DNA of 64,000 nucleotides from positions 65,797,980 to 65,861,979 of the forward strand of contig OZ007569.1 of NCBI GenBank assembly GCA_963931925.1, read 5' to 3'. Below, piece after piece: positions 13,601 through 28,600 of the stretch. A program made the translations under genes and the position numbers. The notes beneath the pieces were generated by a model. The model did not search any database. It saw only the letters and a program-made list of their open reading frames with translations, and had not been told where the DNA came from. The stretch comes from Onchidella celtica (Eukaryota; Mollusca; Gastropoda; Systellommatophora; Onchidiidae). Numbering within the stretch: position 1 is the stretch's first letter; every line of letters starts with the position of its first letter.

Positions 13601-16600
13601 TTATACCAGTTTTGCATTGTTTACTTCCATCTACATTTGCTTAGGATTTTACTTTTTAAAAAAAAAACATCATATACTTTAGCTCTTGTACAACTCATGG
13701 CAATCCTCAAATCAGGAGTAAATGGGCTAATCATAAAAAAAAAGTTAATGTACAGAAACAGCAGCTGATTTTGAACTCAGAAAACTGTAAACAACCTAAC
13801 TCCAGTGTTATCAGGTACCTAAAATTGCAATGGCTATATTGAAAGCATGCTTGAGTCTTATTCAAATTGATAAATTGCTGCATATAAATTACATTGGAGT
13901 CCATGTAAACCGAACTTTGGTAATTCAAATTTCTGCTAAATCGAAGTGATTTTGAAATGAGTTTTTTTTCCTTCTTTATCTCTATGAAACATTTACTTCT
14001 AATTTGAGTTCAAACCGCCCCAATTCTAGTAAATCGAACTGTTCGAGTGCACTCATCCTCAATGTAACTTCTGACTTCCAGCCTCGTGGCCGGAAAAACC
14101 AATTTCTGCAAAACACTCTGACATGGGACACGAAACAACTCTTTACTCTTAGCAGCGATTGAGGTGGAGGGTAGCAGTGCCAAACATGACGCAATAGGTA
14201 GGCTGCAGAGCCTCCTCTTGCAAGTCTGTCTAAGTGAGAAAAATTCCATGAAGGGTGGCAGTGGTACGGGTGGGGGCAGTGCACCGTGATTCTGCCCCGC
14301 TGACCAATGATATCACCCAACAACGCGCGTACATGAGATGGTGCTCGCATTATGACCAGTAAATTTATCAATTTGCTGACATAACCACAACAGGTACATC
14401 CAAGACACAGTATATCATAGACTATAAATTAGACACTGTAAAACCATGAGCCTCACAGTGTGTCCATCATGCTCATATAGAGCCATTCTGCTACACACTT
14501 AGGTAATGCTCGCTAAGCTATACAGCATTACATGATTGTATTAAGCATAAAAATTATGGTAAGGCTCTGGAGGAACAAAGACCTCACGTGCATGTGATTC
14601 ATAGCATTTCAGTACTGCAAATATACTGCTGCAGTGTTTACACATTCACCACACTACCTTTGAGGGGGAGGGTACATTGTTACACTGCGTAATAGTAATT
14701 CCACGCCATTGATAGCAAGGTGGGACAATGAAGTACGCCTACGGTCTTGCATTTGAACATCATACTCAGGAGAACGGTTTTATCGATTGATGACATCACA
14801 TACAATATATGTGGTCAAGATAAAGACAGGGAACAGAGTTGCTGACCAGAACAGTTCAGCGAGGCCTAAGCCATTCAATGCTGCTTTTTTGTTTTACTGC
14901 TAGTGCTACCATACAGACACTTCTGAAGAAAAAAATCTCATGACTCATACAGGTTCCTATGTCATTTGGAGGGGGATGTAATTACATGTATGGTATGAGG
15001 CAAACAGCATGATAGTGGTTATTTCTTTGCTCAGAGGGAAATTGAACTGTAGTAATCCAATTCCTGACAACTTCAAATTATGCGGGCTCAACCCTTAGGA
15101 AAAGAGGGAATTTTGCCATTGTATTAATATGATAATTACTTCTTTAGAAAGGTAGATACAAATCTCACTTTCTCATTTGTTCGTTGAAATAATGCTTCTC
15201 TTTTCATTTCAGAGTTCTCTCTCATTCTTCGTGTATGACTGGGATGGCTCTAATACCCTCAATGATGATTTCCTTGGATCTGTTCATATCAACATGTCTG
15301 AAGTGAGTCATCCAGATTTTATATTTTAAGAGACCTTATCATTTTCTTATGGCCACAGTATATTGTAAGGCATCTTTAATAAGTTTTACAGTATGCAACC
15401 AGCATGTGCATTAACACGATTTGTCAATTTTCTGTTTGTTCACAGAAAATTACGCTTGTAATCTTGAAATACTTTATCATTTGTTGTTTTCTATTCTTCT
15501 GCTCATGTTAGTCTCAGCCAGAAATGATCAAGAAGTCATTGACTCTTGGCTACAACAAACCAGAGGAAGGATTCACTGTAGACAAAGCATGTGGACAAAT
15601 TACTGTCTCCATCCTATTTCGACCAGTGCCCTCAGTTGCCAAATCAGGTAAAGACAGAATGCTCCGTAATAGTACATGTGTGGATATAGAAGGAAGCTGT
15701 TGTGTTGCTCATTATCTGCATAAATGAATTTAGATAACCCCACTATCATGATGCGCACTAATGGCAAGGTTCATAAAAATATATGTTTGTGTTCTCAATT
15801 AATTTTGTGTTAATTGTTCGGCAATAGGAATATAAATGGACAACTGAATGAAGGCCTATGAAAGAAAACACGTAGTGCATTTAGTTCTTCCGTCAGGATG
15901 AATATCATCTCCTGAACAGAGAGGATCAAGTAATATTGTTCAGACTAAGAACTGGCCACAATAGGCTCCACCATCATATGTTCACCAGGTTTAAAATAGG
16001 AACATCTGCCATATATGCGAGTGCAGTCAGTCTCCTCAAAACACGGAGCATATATGGCAGAACTGCACACTCTTCTCAGCATTGCGAGAAACGTATTGGC
16101 CCCAACCCACCGACCTGAATATCAAACTCTATGGTGCTCTGCCAGAGCTGCAGAAAACCGTAGATTTTCTTAAAAGAACAAATCTGCAGATTTAGATTGG
16201 TGAACGAAAGAAGAAGAAGTTCTTCCATGTTTTAATTACATTTTGTGGTTTGTGCATAAGTTCATTTGAAATCCTCTGTTGTGCTGATCTTCAGATCTTT
16301 TAAGTGTTACCACATGTAGGTCACTGAGCTATGTTTTAGTCTTTAACATACATCAAGCTTACACCACTTCATCAGAAGAGTGATGTCTGTCAAGAACAGA
16401 TTTAATTCATAAATGTTTCCACTGAGTAAATTTTTGTGAGAGAGCAGTGAGTAATTTTTACAAACCTAATTATTGTGCGAGCCAGCATAACTTGGTCTCG
16501 TAAACAATTTGTTTTGAACAGTTTTTTTCCTAATAGATAGACAGAAGGTGTGGGAAGGATAGACGGACAGCGTAGGTGTGCATGACTGAGCACTTTTTAT

Positions 16601-19600
16601 ATCTCGTGTTTTGAACTAGGTTTAGTAGAGAGGGAAGGGGTGAGTAGGAATTAAATGTTATTGAGACGTCTGTTGACGTACAGAAAATACCGTGATCCAG
16701 AGTAAAAGCTCGGGGTTTTGAACATGTTAAGAATTTATTGCTATAAAATTACATTTTATTGTCTTGAGTGATTCGACCTTTGATGTCGACCCAAGGTCGT
16801 TGCGTAGGGCTGTTACTTAAAATAACTCGGTTCGGCAGCTGAGCTAGAGGTGGTTGCACCAATCAAATGTATGAATCTGGACGGAAGGTCGAGACATAGC
16901 TTTAGTATTTAAACCCGTGCAGAGCTTAGATAGATGCCACATGTAGACAATCCATTTACGAGGTGGACGGCGATAGTCCTCAGCCAGATGAGAGACATAA
17001 GAGACGCAGTTGAGCAGTCCATTGTGAGGAGCCTGATTTAAAGCTCCAGAGCCTAAGCTACTTGGTTTGATATAAACCCACAGCGTTTACATCCAGCGCT
17101 CTCACTCCCAGTGAGGGCCGCATGGTGAGAGTCCATACTAATTTGTAATGATGAAAGTGAACCGTTCTACTTACTTTTGAAGACAGTTTCAGAGCTACCG
17201 CCAGACAACGCATGGTTGTACAAGCATTCTCCATGGCGTGTCTAGAGGAAATGTCCATATCATAACATGTCTCATTGAATTAATAGAATTTAAACTGTTA
17301 TATCCGTCGCCACGTGCGCGGATTCTATTTGGCATATAACTCATATGACCTGCAAGTAGTTAGAATGAATAAGTTAGTCTTTATAGAAAGCTGTAGTTTC
17401 ATTAGTTAGATTCAGTTGCCTTTGAATTGATATTTATATTTATAATTATATTTGTTACATTAATTCCTGTAATTAAACTGCCCTACAGTTCTGCTAAAAA
17501 TCAAAGCAATTGATTTATTTAGTTTTTAGAGTGCAAGTATTTTTTTTTGTGTGTTCGTCGATTGTGGGAGCGGACCTCAAAAGAGTGTCAGTCGAATTAT
17601 CCCCATCTAACCCACATCGCGACAATGTCAATGCACACTGATTTAAAAATCATGTCACACACAACTTAATTTTTATTTATTGAGTCTGGACGATAACAGT
17701 AAGGGTATAACCTGGTAGTATAACAGACCTGTAGATTTTATTCTTTGTATCGTTTTCCTGCTACCATAATCTGTTGTAAAATGATGCATTGGATGGTTTA
17801 CTCACGTTTATGTAAGGCTATTGATATCCCTGCAGAGAAATTCCGAGATGTCATGAAAAATTACAAACCAGAAAACTATTTGTACAAAGAAGATCTGATG
17901 TCCCCCAGTTCTCAGGTAAATTACTGTGATTGTTATTGCTGTTCCTTCAAGCTCTCTCCTTCATCTGCCATTCACATGAAAATGAATTCTGGTCTCTCAT
18001 GGTAGTTATGTTACAATTATGGTCATTACTCTGTTCTATCTGGGACTCCTGATATCCAATTATCATTTTAATCTTTGTACAGAAATTGTTTCTTTTGGAA
18101 TAGTAGTCAAGATGTAATGAAAATTCTTAATTTGGTATAAACATAATATTGACAGGTGTACATATGTTCCATGAGTTCTTTTGCCAAAGTCCCTACACCT
18201 TGGAAAAAAGACGACAGCACAACAAAACATTTTGTATTTAAAAATTTTAAAGAGAATTATTGAAACAGGACCTATCTTGTGTTATGGTAATGGCATCAGT
18301 TCATGTTAGATAAATAGTCAAGTTCTGCATTATATAGACTGGTGATTGTATGTAATAAGTTCCTTGGCAAATGAAATTCTCCATTCTCCATCCTTTCAGA
18401 AGATGTAGATTGGTTTGGGAAAGTTTCTGAAAATTTCATAATTATTTCATAATTTTCATCAGTTTTCTTTAGAAAATAAAATTAGGTTGTGTTGAAACAG
18501 CATTAGTAGTATACATAATCTGATAATATTGAACAATTCGATTCATGTTAAGCAGAGTCCTTTTGTGATGAAATATGTCCTCTGAGATGTTATGATTGCC
18601 TTTAAACAAATAATTAACATTAATAATATATTCATATAAGTCTTTCAATCCAGCATTGCTTTTTTCAACTTTTATGTTTTCTTGGGAACACTTGAACTGT
18701 AATCTCAGTGCATCCTGTCAGTGCAGATTTTTGGGTACTCATTTCCAGTCAGTAACATAGCACACTGCACAGGAGGAGGTTTCCAATGTAGTCAAACACA
18801 TGGTTTCCTGGTTACCTGGCTCGCAGTCACTGTCTGGGGCTTTGAGTGCTTGCCATTCTATTCACATCATTTTCTGTACACTTACCAACCCTTAATGGAA
18901 CTTGAAGTTGACAATGATGATCTTCTGAAAGTGACAGATCTCCTTATTTCTGTCTATGGGATAATCGGGTGTTGTGGATTTCTTTTACAGTTGGATGGTG
19001 AATGACAGAGAAATTAATGTAAAGATATGTATGGGAATCCCCATCACCAATGAATTCTTTTAGATTTGACTTAATGCACACTGCAGGATTATTGTGTTTA
19101 GGCTGACATTCTCTGAAATACAAATTACAGCATTTTAGAGAATATCCTCTCACTTAATAACATTTTCACAAGATTAATGAACTTGTTTTATGATAATGCC
19201 ATCAATGTGGCTGAATAGATTTGTGAGTCATCAAAACAAACAGGGTTAATGAAATCCGTTATCCTCTGTCCTTTTCATGCATGACAGGTATTAAAGTATT
19301 AATATTTCATCATTATGCCTTCATTCTCTCACCCAGATTCCGGTAAGTTGGTCTTGCCTTCTGTCAGTGGTGCATGCTAATTTATCTCATTCACAGACCA
19401 ATTCTAACAGCCTGTGCACATGTCATGATTCCCTCAGAAGGCATGATGAGGAGTTTTCTTCATAATGCATTTGCTTCTTTAGAATAGATGCCAGTTTTTC
19501 ATTTGTGATTTGCTGGGTGTATGTTGTCATCTTTATTTCCTCACTAATGAAAGTTGAGTTTACAGGTATCAGCATCAAGTATAACACTATCACACTTCAT

Positions 19601-22600
19601 GGAGTCCATCAGTTATGACATAAGAGAATGGCGTTACACAACCACCATCATAAGATTATCTGAACTGGCTAATGGAAAAGTACATTATTTTGCAAGAGAG
19701 AAAAGATCTTTTTATAGAGGGGCTAGCAGCTCTTTGATATCTCTACACTTCCTGTCCATTATAAATTTTGTATTTAAACTGCTTTTAAATTAACTCACTT
19801 GAGTCAGTTCCCGTGCATTTTGCGGGACGAGCCTACAACTGTTAAAGCCGGATCCCGTTCTTTACATGAGATCAACATTATCGATCGATAACTCCTGTGC
19901 TTTTCCCGTGTGAGTGGCGGGACTCGACGCGACGCTTGCCGGACCTGTTTTTTTTCGTTTCGTTTAAAGTTTGGTCGAGTTTTTAAAGAAACTTTTTGAG
20001 ATATTTCCGACTAAGGGAAGTCACAACAGAAACTCGTGGCAAAAGAAAAGCTAGAAGAACCAGGCCAAAACTAGTAGTACTGGTAGTACTAGTGGTAGTA
20101 GTAGAATCTAAATCATTCATACACACAAAAACAACACAGATAAGTACAAAGAGCTCTTGGTTGTTTTTTTTCACACACATTTGCTAAAAAAAAATTTTGT
20201 GTGAATGTTATCCATTTTCAAATATTCATAAAATGAAAACTATCAAATCAGTTGAAGTTCTGTTTGTTTTATATGATATAACATTTATTTATTTGTTTTG
20301 TGACTTAATTTCAATGTGATTGCTTGATTAGGTTTAATTTGGTGAATTTTTTACTAAACCCCAAAAACGCCAGGCTTCAGTGATTGTTGGGCCAAAAATT
20401 GCTCAGGCTCAAGTGAGTTAAAGTGTGAGTTGGTAAAGAAGAGGAGGGGGGGGGGGCGCAACATTTAAACTGACTTCTCCAATGGTGCAGTTGAGGATTC
20501 CTATCTGATGATTTTAGTCTCCGAAATAAAATTCGGTTTCAGTCAGGCTGGTGTTGTATTACATGTATTGCTAATTTTGGAAAAAGGGAGGATATTTTGT
20601 GTGGAAGACCTGACAACTGTTCAATCACAGAGAATCTGACAGATTGCCTTCTCTTTGGGGAATGGGGGAATGGGTCTGATTTTGCATTTTATTTTTTCGA
20701 AGTCGGGCATCAGGCACTGAAATTAGGTGGAAGAAAGTTTTTGTTTATATAAAGATGATAATTTGATACGAAGGGTCCATCATTGTATCAATAGGATTCA
20801 GTAGATCAGATTTTTCTGTGGTACACAAGACTTGCAGATGTATAAATCACAAATTTCTTAAACATTGTCCTCATCCCATATATTAACACTGCTATTAATG
20901 CTGCTGAAACAAATTTGTGCACAGTTTTTTTTGCTTATCTGTTACAGTGTCAACATTTTACAATGTATGTCATTTTCATGCCTAGCCTGGGCAGAACATT
21001 AGTTGTCCTTCTAAGAGATTTATTAGCAAATTTTAAATGTTCACGAATGCAGGTGTTTTCAAAAGTTGCGACTTTTTGTACAGGAATGAGATTTTCCTTA
21101 AATTCAGGTGCTAGAGATTTTCCAAGTATCATGTAGGTATGCCGTACTCTAATTCTCATGCCTAGTATTTCCACAGCATCTGTTTTAAATAGCAAAATTT
21201 TTGTCATTCGTCTGCTACAGTTTGAAATACTGGTGTATCTTTATCTTTAAGTTTAATATGATCATGATGAAGCACCCCATAAGAATATATCCAAGCTAGT
21301 GAAGAATTTTTTTTTGTCTCTTTCCCTTTTTTCATTCTAAGTAGGCCAGCATTGCATTAAATGTAAATTCTGATGCTTGCCCACTTGTTACATATTGTCA
21401 GGCAGTGAGATATAAATATATCCCTGAAGCTTCAGATCTGTCCTTGACATCTGTTTATCCTGTGTTCTTTGGCATGAGTTTATAACCTTATTTTTTAGCC
21501 TTCAGCACATCGTGTAAATTGAATGAGGGAATCACACAAGTTTTTGAGTATGTTTTGAGACAATATCTCCATCCAGTTGGCATTTTATCATCCTGGCATA
21601 ACAGATTGAAGTATGCTCTAAGTAAACATTGTCCTGATTTGGTGTTGTGGATGAAACCCAAAGCTGTGTTGGTGCTTTCGTTCATTAAATGTTCTTGGTG
21701 ACGACATGAATCAAGTTATGAGTGATGAATTTTCTGCACTTTTTTCACTTTCGATCTGTGGTTTCAGCGATAACTAAGCTGTGTTGTCAGTACATGTGTT
21801 AATCACATGTTATATGGATCCTTGCATTGCCTCTGAGAATATTGTCACAGTATCAAGTCAACCTGTTCTATATCGAACCTGCTCTTGCCTTGAATCAAGC
21901 AAACTTTTATGATGCTAAATAACCAGAATATTAAAAAATGCTTGGTTTAATAAATCAATATATTAATGTTGTTTTTTTTAACTTCTGTTGGATTTTGCAT
22001 CCCAATAATAGATTGGTTTATGGCTGATTTTAATTTAAGCAACAAGTATTAACAACAAAAAGTAGACACCCATACTGTATTTTCCTCCCATGATAGTGTG
22101 ATAGATTGCCTTGTGCATGAATGAACATTTTTATACGAAAGGTTCAAGTAGCATTTGTAACATCCATGTAAATAAATACATTAAACAAGCCATAGATGTC
22201 TTCCTATTCCAGTCATGTCAGTAACTAAAACAAAGGTTGTATGACTGATGAGGAATGGAACTGGTATATGATCTGCCTAAGTGAGGGCACCAAATGTGAT
22301 ACATTGCTGGCTACTTTTGTTGAACCAGTATTTCTTGCATATCTTATGAGAAATTTCTTTGTGCTCACTATATTGTCATTTGTCTAACATGGTCAGAAAA
22401 TATGTATCCTAGAGACACTCAATACATAATGAAGCAACATGATCGTCTCCATGAACATTTGAAAATGCAAGCCCTTTTGAAAAATGAATTGTCAATGGCC
22501 AGTTTTAATTGGGAAATTAATGCAAGTGTTCAGATATTGCCACATAGTCAGCATGAAGAAACACTTTATAAATGTGTTTTGGATTGTTTGTTTGGTTACC

Positions 22601-25600
22601 CAGTCACCATACAAGGTATGAAATCCTCTATATCTCTGTTGCATGTATTTATTTCTTATCTCCCCCTTACATTCAGTGTGAACCAGTAAATACTATCTAG
22701 TCGACTGTTGATAAATCTGTAATGGACAGATATTATTTTATTTTGTTATGATGGGTCTCTTCATTCACCAATACATATCATTCTTTTATTGAGTCTTCAT
22801 TCAAGATACATTTTGTGCATGCTTCATCTTACTTTCACTTTCTTTTTACAGAGTTAATATTAATTTTCATGTCTTTAATCTCTTAATGTTGAAAGAGAGG
22901 TAAAAAAAAAAATGTAGGTACATGTAGTTTCATTTGTACCCCCAAGTGAAGCAGATGAATAATCGAATTTCAGTCCAACTACTAGGTCAGATATTAGATT
23001 AAAGTGACTGCCTGTGAAGAAATTAGTGAAATAAGAGTTAGGGAGAGATGAAATGGACTGAAAATTTATTTGATCAATATGTACATTATTTCTGAGGTTG
23101 CATAGAGTTTACAGCCACATTTCAGCATTTATCGGTTAGGCTGGAAAATGTACAAACTTGTGTAATTTGTTTTATTTTGGGGTTGTTTTGTTTTGTTTTT
23201 TTTAAATATAATTTCATATTATATCAGAAAATGCATGTGTTGAGGATGTATGATTTTGTTCATGCTCAGCTTTTGTCTTTCACAATGAATTATTAGATCA
23301 TTATTGCATAACAGTTTTCAAAGTGCAGATTTATTTTGCATTTCCACAGGTGAAACATGACTTTTATCATGTTTTTTTTTTTTTCATTCATAATTGCTGC
23401 ATGTTTCTCAGAAAAAGGAAACAGCAGATAAATGAGTTTATTTATGGTTATATATCTGTCCAAATTCTGCTGCAGAGTAACCTGAGTTGTTATTTTTCAC
23501 AGCATTAAGTAGGAATTGATTTTAGAGTTTGCCCTGGCTAAACAATAGCTAGAATCCCCTTTTATCTTTGTACAGTATTTCCTTCATACAGTTTCCAGCA
23601 AATCTGGAGCAAGTATAATTATACCATTATTATTTCTTTCAGGCTAGCATGCCTGGACGGAGATCCACAGCAGCATACATGGATGATTTACTCTCAGGTA
23701 AGAATACAATTAAAAGTCCACCCATATTGTAACAGATCAGTAAACAGGTCAAATGATGGCTTACAACAAGACTGTAATGTTACGATTCATATTAAATCCA
23801 AAGCAAATTGGAGGATCTTCCTATACGAAGACATGCTTTACTTTTTCAAATGAATTTCAGTACTGCAGTATTTTTATTTCTGATTAACTTCAGTCAACTG
23901 TAGCTTGCACCTTTTTATGGCATCAAAATATCCAAAGCAATTTCATCGTATCAGGCTTGGACAAAAACAGCCAAGTCTGATATAACTCCACCGCAATTGC
24001 TAGGAAACAAAAGCCTAGAGTTGAAGAATCCAGTATACACACTGACTTTATGTCTTAGTAACTGAAACAACATTAAATTTCACAGAACGACTTTAGCACA
24101 TAATTTTTGTTCTCTCACAAGTATCAGCTTTCTTCAGAACATTTTCAGAACTATTTCTCCCTTGCCTGAGCTGCTGCAAGGAGGAGAGTTCAACATGATC
24201 GTTTTTTTTTGTTTGTTCATATGTTGCCAAATTGAATGTGATAGTATATATAATATGAACATAAACAATAAGATTTATGTAACCCATTTTTGCAATGTGA
24301 ATCTTTTCAATAGACAAGGTCATAGTGGAACTGACCATACTTCAAGGGAAAGACATGGCAGCTATGGACAGAAATGGTATGTCAACAAATAACAGCTGTA
24401 TTAGTGATTCCAGTATTGTAGTTGTGCAGTACATCTAGGTGGTCATTAATGTTTGTCATCATCATCATATTTCAGACAGTTTTTTATATAGGACGCATTT
24501 TCATATGTCCCATTCTTCTGTTACATATGTTTCAGTCTGTTTTGTTAATGTGTGTAAATGATGAAATGAGTGTGGAGACGGAATATGTTGTGTTCTATTG
24601 ATTCCTCATGTACTTTTCAAGACAATTTACAGGAGTGAAATGTCATCCTCACTGAAAAGTGAAAGCATCTTGTGGACACAGAAACCTGAGATTTGTCAAT
24701 TAATTAAGATAGAGAGAGGAAAATATTTATGATGTTGCAGCCACAGGGAAGGAAGCAGATCAGAATCTTGATGTTTTCAGAGAGTACATTTATATAAATT
24801 TAGTGCAGGTGTGAGAATGTGAATGTTATAAAGTAGTGCTGTGTTGACAACATGCAGTGAAGGAAACTGTACACTGACAGCTTTGAAATGCGCAAATATG
24901 ATGGGATAGATAGAGTGGGAGAAAAAGAAAGCAACATTGCTATAATAAAGAACCACAAACCCAGGAAGTAACTGGGTATAAATCATAATATCATAATATT
25001 TCTGTAATGTTCTGTGTTACATTAAATACATTGGAACTTGGTTATAACAAGAGGTCATGTTCCACCAAAAATGTCCCGTTATACCCGAGGCATCGCTATT
25101 CCAGGAAAGAGTACAAAAAGCATGGCAAGGGATTAAAAATACCCCACTATTGTTTTATGGTTACCTCCCTTGTTAGCATGTCCTGTACACCAGCATACAT
25201 GTAATATCAAACTGACGGCATATCTCGGTCTTGATATCGGTACTTTTTGTGTGTGTGTGTATGTATGCTGACAGTGGCCATGTTGCGATCAAATTATGAG
25301 AGAATCAGACACAAAAGTTACAGACGGAGGAGTACATTTGTTTCCAGTGGTTTCTCATGCTGTATCTTTAAAAGAATGGGAACAGACTGGCCACGTGTTT
25401 GTGACACAGGGAGTGTAGGCATGTGGTCATGAAGCCCAGTGTAGGCAAAGAATATATGCGGCACGGCGATTAGTGACGATCAATGACCGTGCTTCATGTA
25501 ATAATTATCACACATCGCAGGTAGTGACCATTCAGTGCATGTGTCTGACGAAGTTACATGGCTATAGCCTTCATGGCCTGCCCCATAGTTTGCCTCAGTG

Positions 25601-28600
25601 GGTGATGAGTCATCACTTTGAACTGACTGCATGTAGTGTGCTGTCACAGCACATGATCAGTAGGGAGAGAAAGCAGCATACTTGGCCTAAGCGAGAGATA
25701 GCCACAATTCACAAGGCGGCAATGGTGGGCATGTAGTAACAAAGAAAGAATAATGCATGATGTTACTGTCTGACTCCCAACACGTAGTTCTGCGGCCGTC
25801 CCCACCATTTGCTGTACCGGTATGCATTCAAAATTAATTCTCTTGCTATAGCATTAGCAAGTGCTTTGATTATGGATTGCCGTTATTTGAGTATTTTTTT
25901 TATATAGTAGAAAAAATGGGGATTTAAAACATTCTCGCTGTTGGCAAGGTCTCGTTATTAGCAGTGTTGTTAAACATGATGGTCCACTGTACTTTTTTCA
26001 GAATAAATTTGTGTGACACTAACACCTTCTGCACAACTTTCATACTGTATTTAGTTTGATGCAGTGGATAATTTTTGTTTGTTTGTGCCCTTCCAAACTT
26101 GGTATTTCCATCTTTGCAGTCACTGACTTTGCCTCCTGATATTTGTCCAGTTCTCTATAACAGTGACATTGGTTTTCTATGGCAGGGTTCAGTGACCCAT
26201 TCTGTGTTGTCAGTGTGAATGGCAAGAAAGTATTCACCAGCACTGTCAAGAAGAAGACACTCTTTCCCAAATGGAATGAAACTGTCACCACAGAATTGTC
26301 ATTGGTGGATGCACAAGGTCTCACAATTGTAAGTCAGGAGGTAGAGTCTTCAGAACATGGTTAATGACACTAATGCCGTTCTCATGTTTATTGTTATATT
26401 GAATTGAACTATCTGATAGTGGTTCCTACGGCTGAAAACAGCTTTTATTCTGGTGCAAAACTCCTAGTGATGTGAGTTCACAAAGTAACATGAGATATTT
26501 ATATCATTTGATGAAATCTGGTACATGCAAATGCAACAGAATTATTGTATGTTCTTGCAGTTACCATTTTGAGGCACAAAAAAATTCTCTAATTAATTAA
26601 TATGAATTTGAAAACTACAGTAGACAGCGGTTAAACTGAAGTCCGTGGGACCACAGGTTTGTTTTCGGTTTAGAAAGAGTTTCAGTTTAGCGATAGGAGG
26701 CTTGAAAAACGGCAGTTTTGAGAGAGGCAGCCCAAATCACTTTCAAAGAGGATGAATAGGCCTAATGTAAATGCACAGGCAAAACAGTCTCAACACATCC
26801 TCGCTTGCTCTGTGTTTTTGATTGAGAATGAGGATGGGTGATTGCTTGGCCCTAGGGACACATGGAGCATGGATATATGCACGCGAATTTGGACTAACTT
26901 TCAGAATAGAGACATTTGTGTGGATGGACAGTACAGAACCACTGTCCTGCCGATCTCGTTACTATTGCCATAAATGATGCCTTGAAATATGCTGTCCGCG
27001 CTATTTTCCTTTCTGTTTAACAGTATGGTTATTTCGGTTTTAGCACTAGTTTGTTAACAAAGATAAAGAGGAAAAAAATCGGGGATTCCTATTTTCCTTT
27101 GATTTAGTGCTAGTTTTGTTATAGCCATTTTCAGTTTAACCTTTTTCAAGGAATTTTTTTGTCGTTGTTGTTGTTATTTCTCTCAAGTGATAAGGAATTG
27201 GGAAAATTATATGTAGGTTAATGTATGAAAGCAATAGTTCTCCAAATATTTCATTTGGCTTTTTTTTTAAACAGTGAAATTCTTTGGTTCCATTCATGTG
27301 GGTGGGCTAAGATGTGAGATCATTTTACCTTTCGCCAAACCCTGGCAAAATGTTTAATGGTACAGTGTGCTTGTATGACATAATAGTTTTATGTGCTATC
27401 TCATTTATATTTTTTTCATTCACACTTCAGACTTCATTCAGATGACAGGCAGACTCTTGTTCTTGGGCTCATTCATTGGAGAATACTTTCATACCAAATC
27501 TCTATTTGAGTTTTTCTGCTTTTATTTTTCTCGCTCAGGATGTCTTTGATAAAGATGTCATTTCTAAAGACTTCATGGGTACTGTCACACTGAGTGTTGA
27601 TGAGCTGAAGGAGCTCTCAATCAAGGTACCATAGACTATGTAAATGTTCAGTTTTTGTTTTCATTCAAGTATTTGTTTTATCATTCAGTGGTCATTGTCG
27701 AGTGAAGCTAACAGAAAAGCATTGATTGGAAGATTTAAAGTCTATGTGAAGGGAATTTGAAGGTAACCACTAACCACATGGAGTTCTCGCTGAAGGAAAT
27801 TGTAATTCCCACATCAAGATCATGCTAACTTTGTTTTTTCGAAAATCATAGCTACTTAAATTTAATAACAGGTATTCACAGAATGCTATGTTTACACAAT
27901 GAATATTTTTTTTTAAGAAGGGGGGGGGGGGGCATTGGGGTAATATAATGCACATAAACTTCAGTACAGTATTTGAAGAACTTTGTAATTACTTTGTACT
28001 GCGGATCACTGGTTGATGATGTCTATGAGACTTTGAAACTATATGTTTTGAAATGATTGGATTTTTTTTTTTTAATTAAATATTTGGAATTCAAGATTGC
28101 TGTGAGTCTGGTTTATTCACTGCTTCTCTCTGTTGTTTTCACTTGTGAAGGGAACATCTGACTGGTATACCCTGGACAAAATTAAAAGTGGAAAGCTGCA
28201 GCTGAAATGTCATGTAATTGCAAAAGACACACTGGTGAGTCTCGTGCATCAACATCTGTGTACATGGAGAGCTGCCTTATGTAACATACTAGCCACAGCA
28301 GAAGTTGATTTAGGTCAGATGAAAAACAACCCACCTACACATAACTCATCAGCTGCTTAATGTGTAAAAACATTTGAAGATAAGTTTATGCCATGTGTAC
28401 ATTTCCAGAATCAGCAAGGGTATGTTGTTGAAGTTGTCACTGGCTGTGTCAAAGGATATGATTGATGATCATATTCCCTGCCTTTGGTAGTTCTGATAAT
28501 AGGATTGAACAAAGAAAACTTGCTCCTATATTGTGGTTACCTATGAGTATGATGAGCCATGTAATTCTTGCTTTGTCTGATGTATTTTTTAGACCTTATG

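Noticed and set aside
13312-13644. 110-codon + frame overlapping exon 10
   Set aside because: It overlaps only the last bases of exon 10 and reads into the intron; the donor GTAAGG at 13330 ends the exon.
19983-20187. Thr/Ser- or Val-repeat frames
   Set aside because: They reflect the GTA/GTT-rich patch in a TTAA element.
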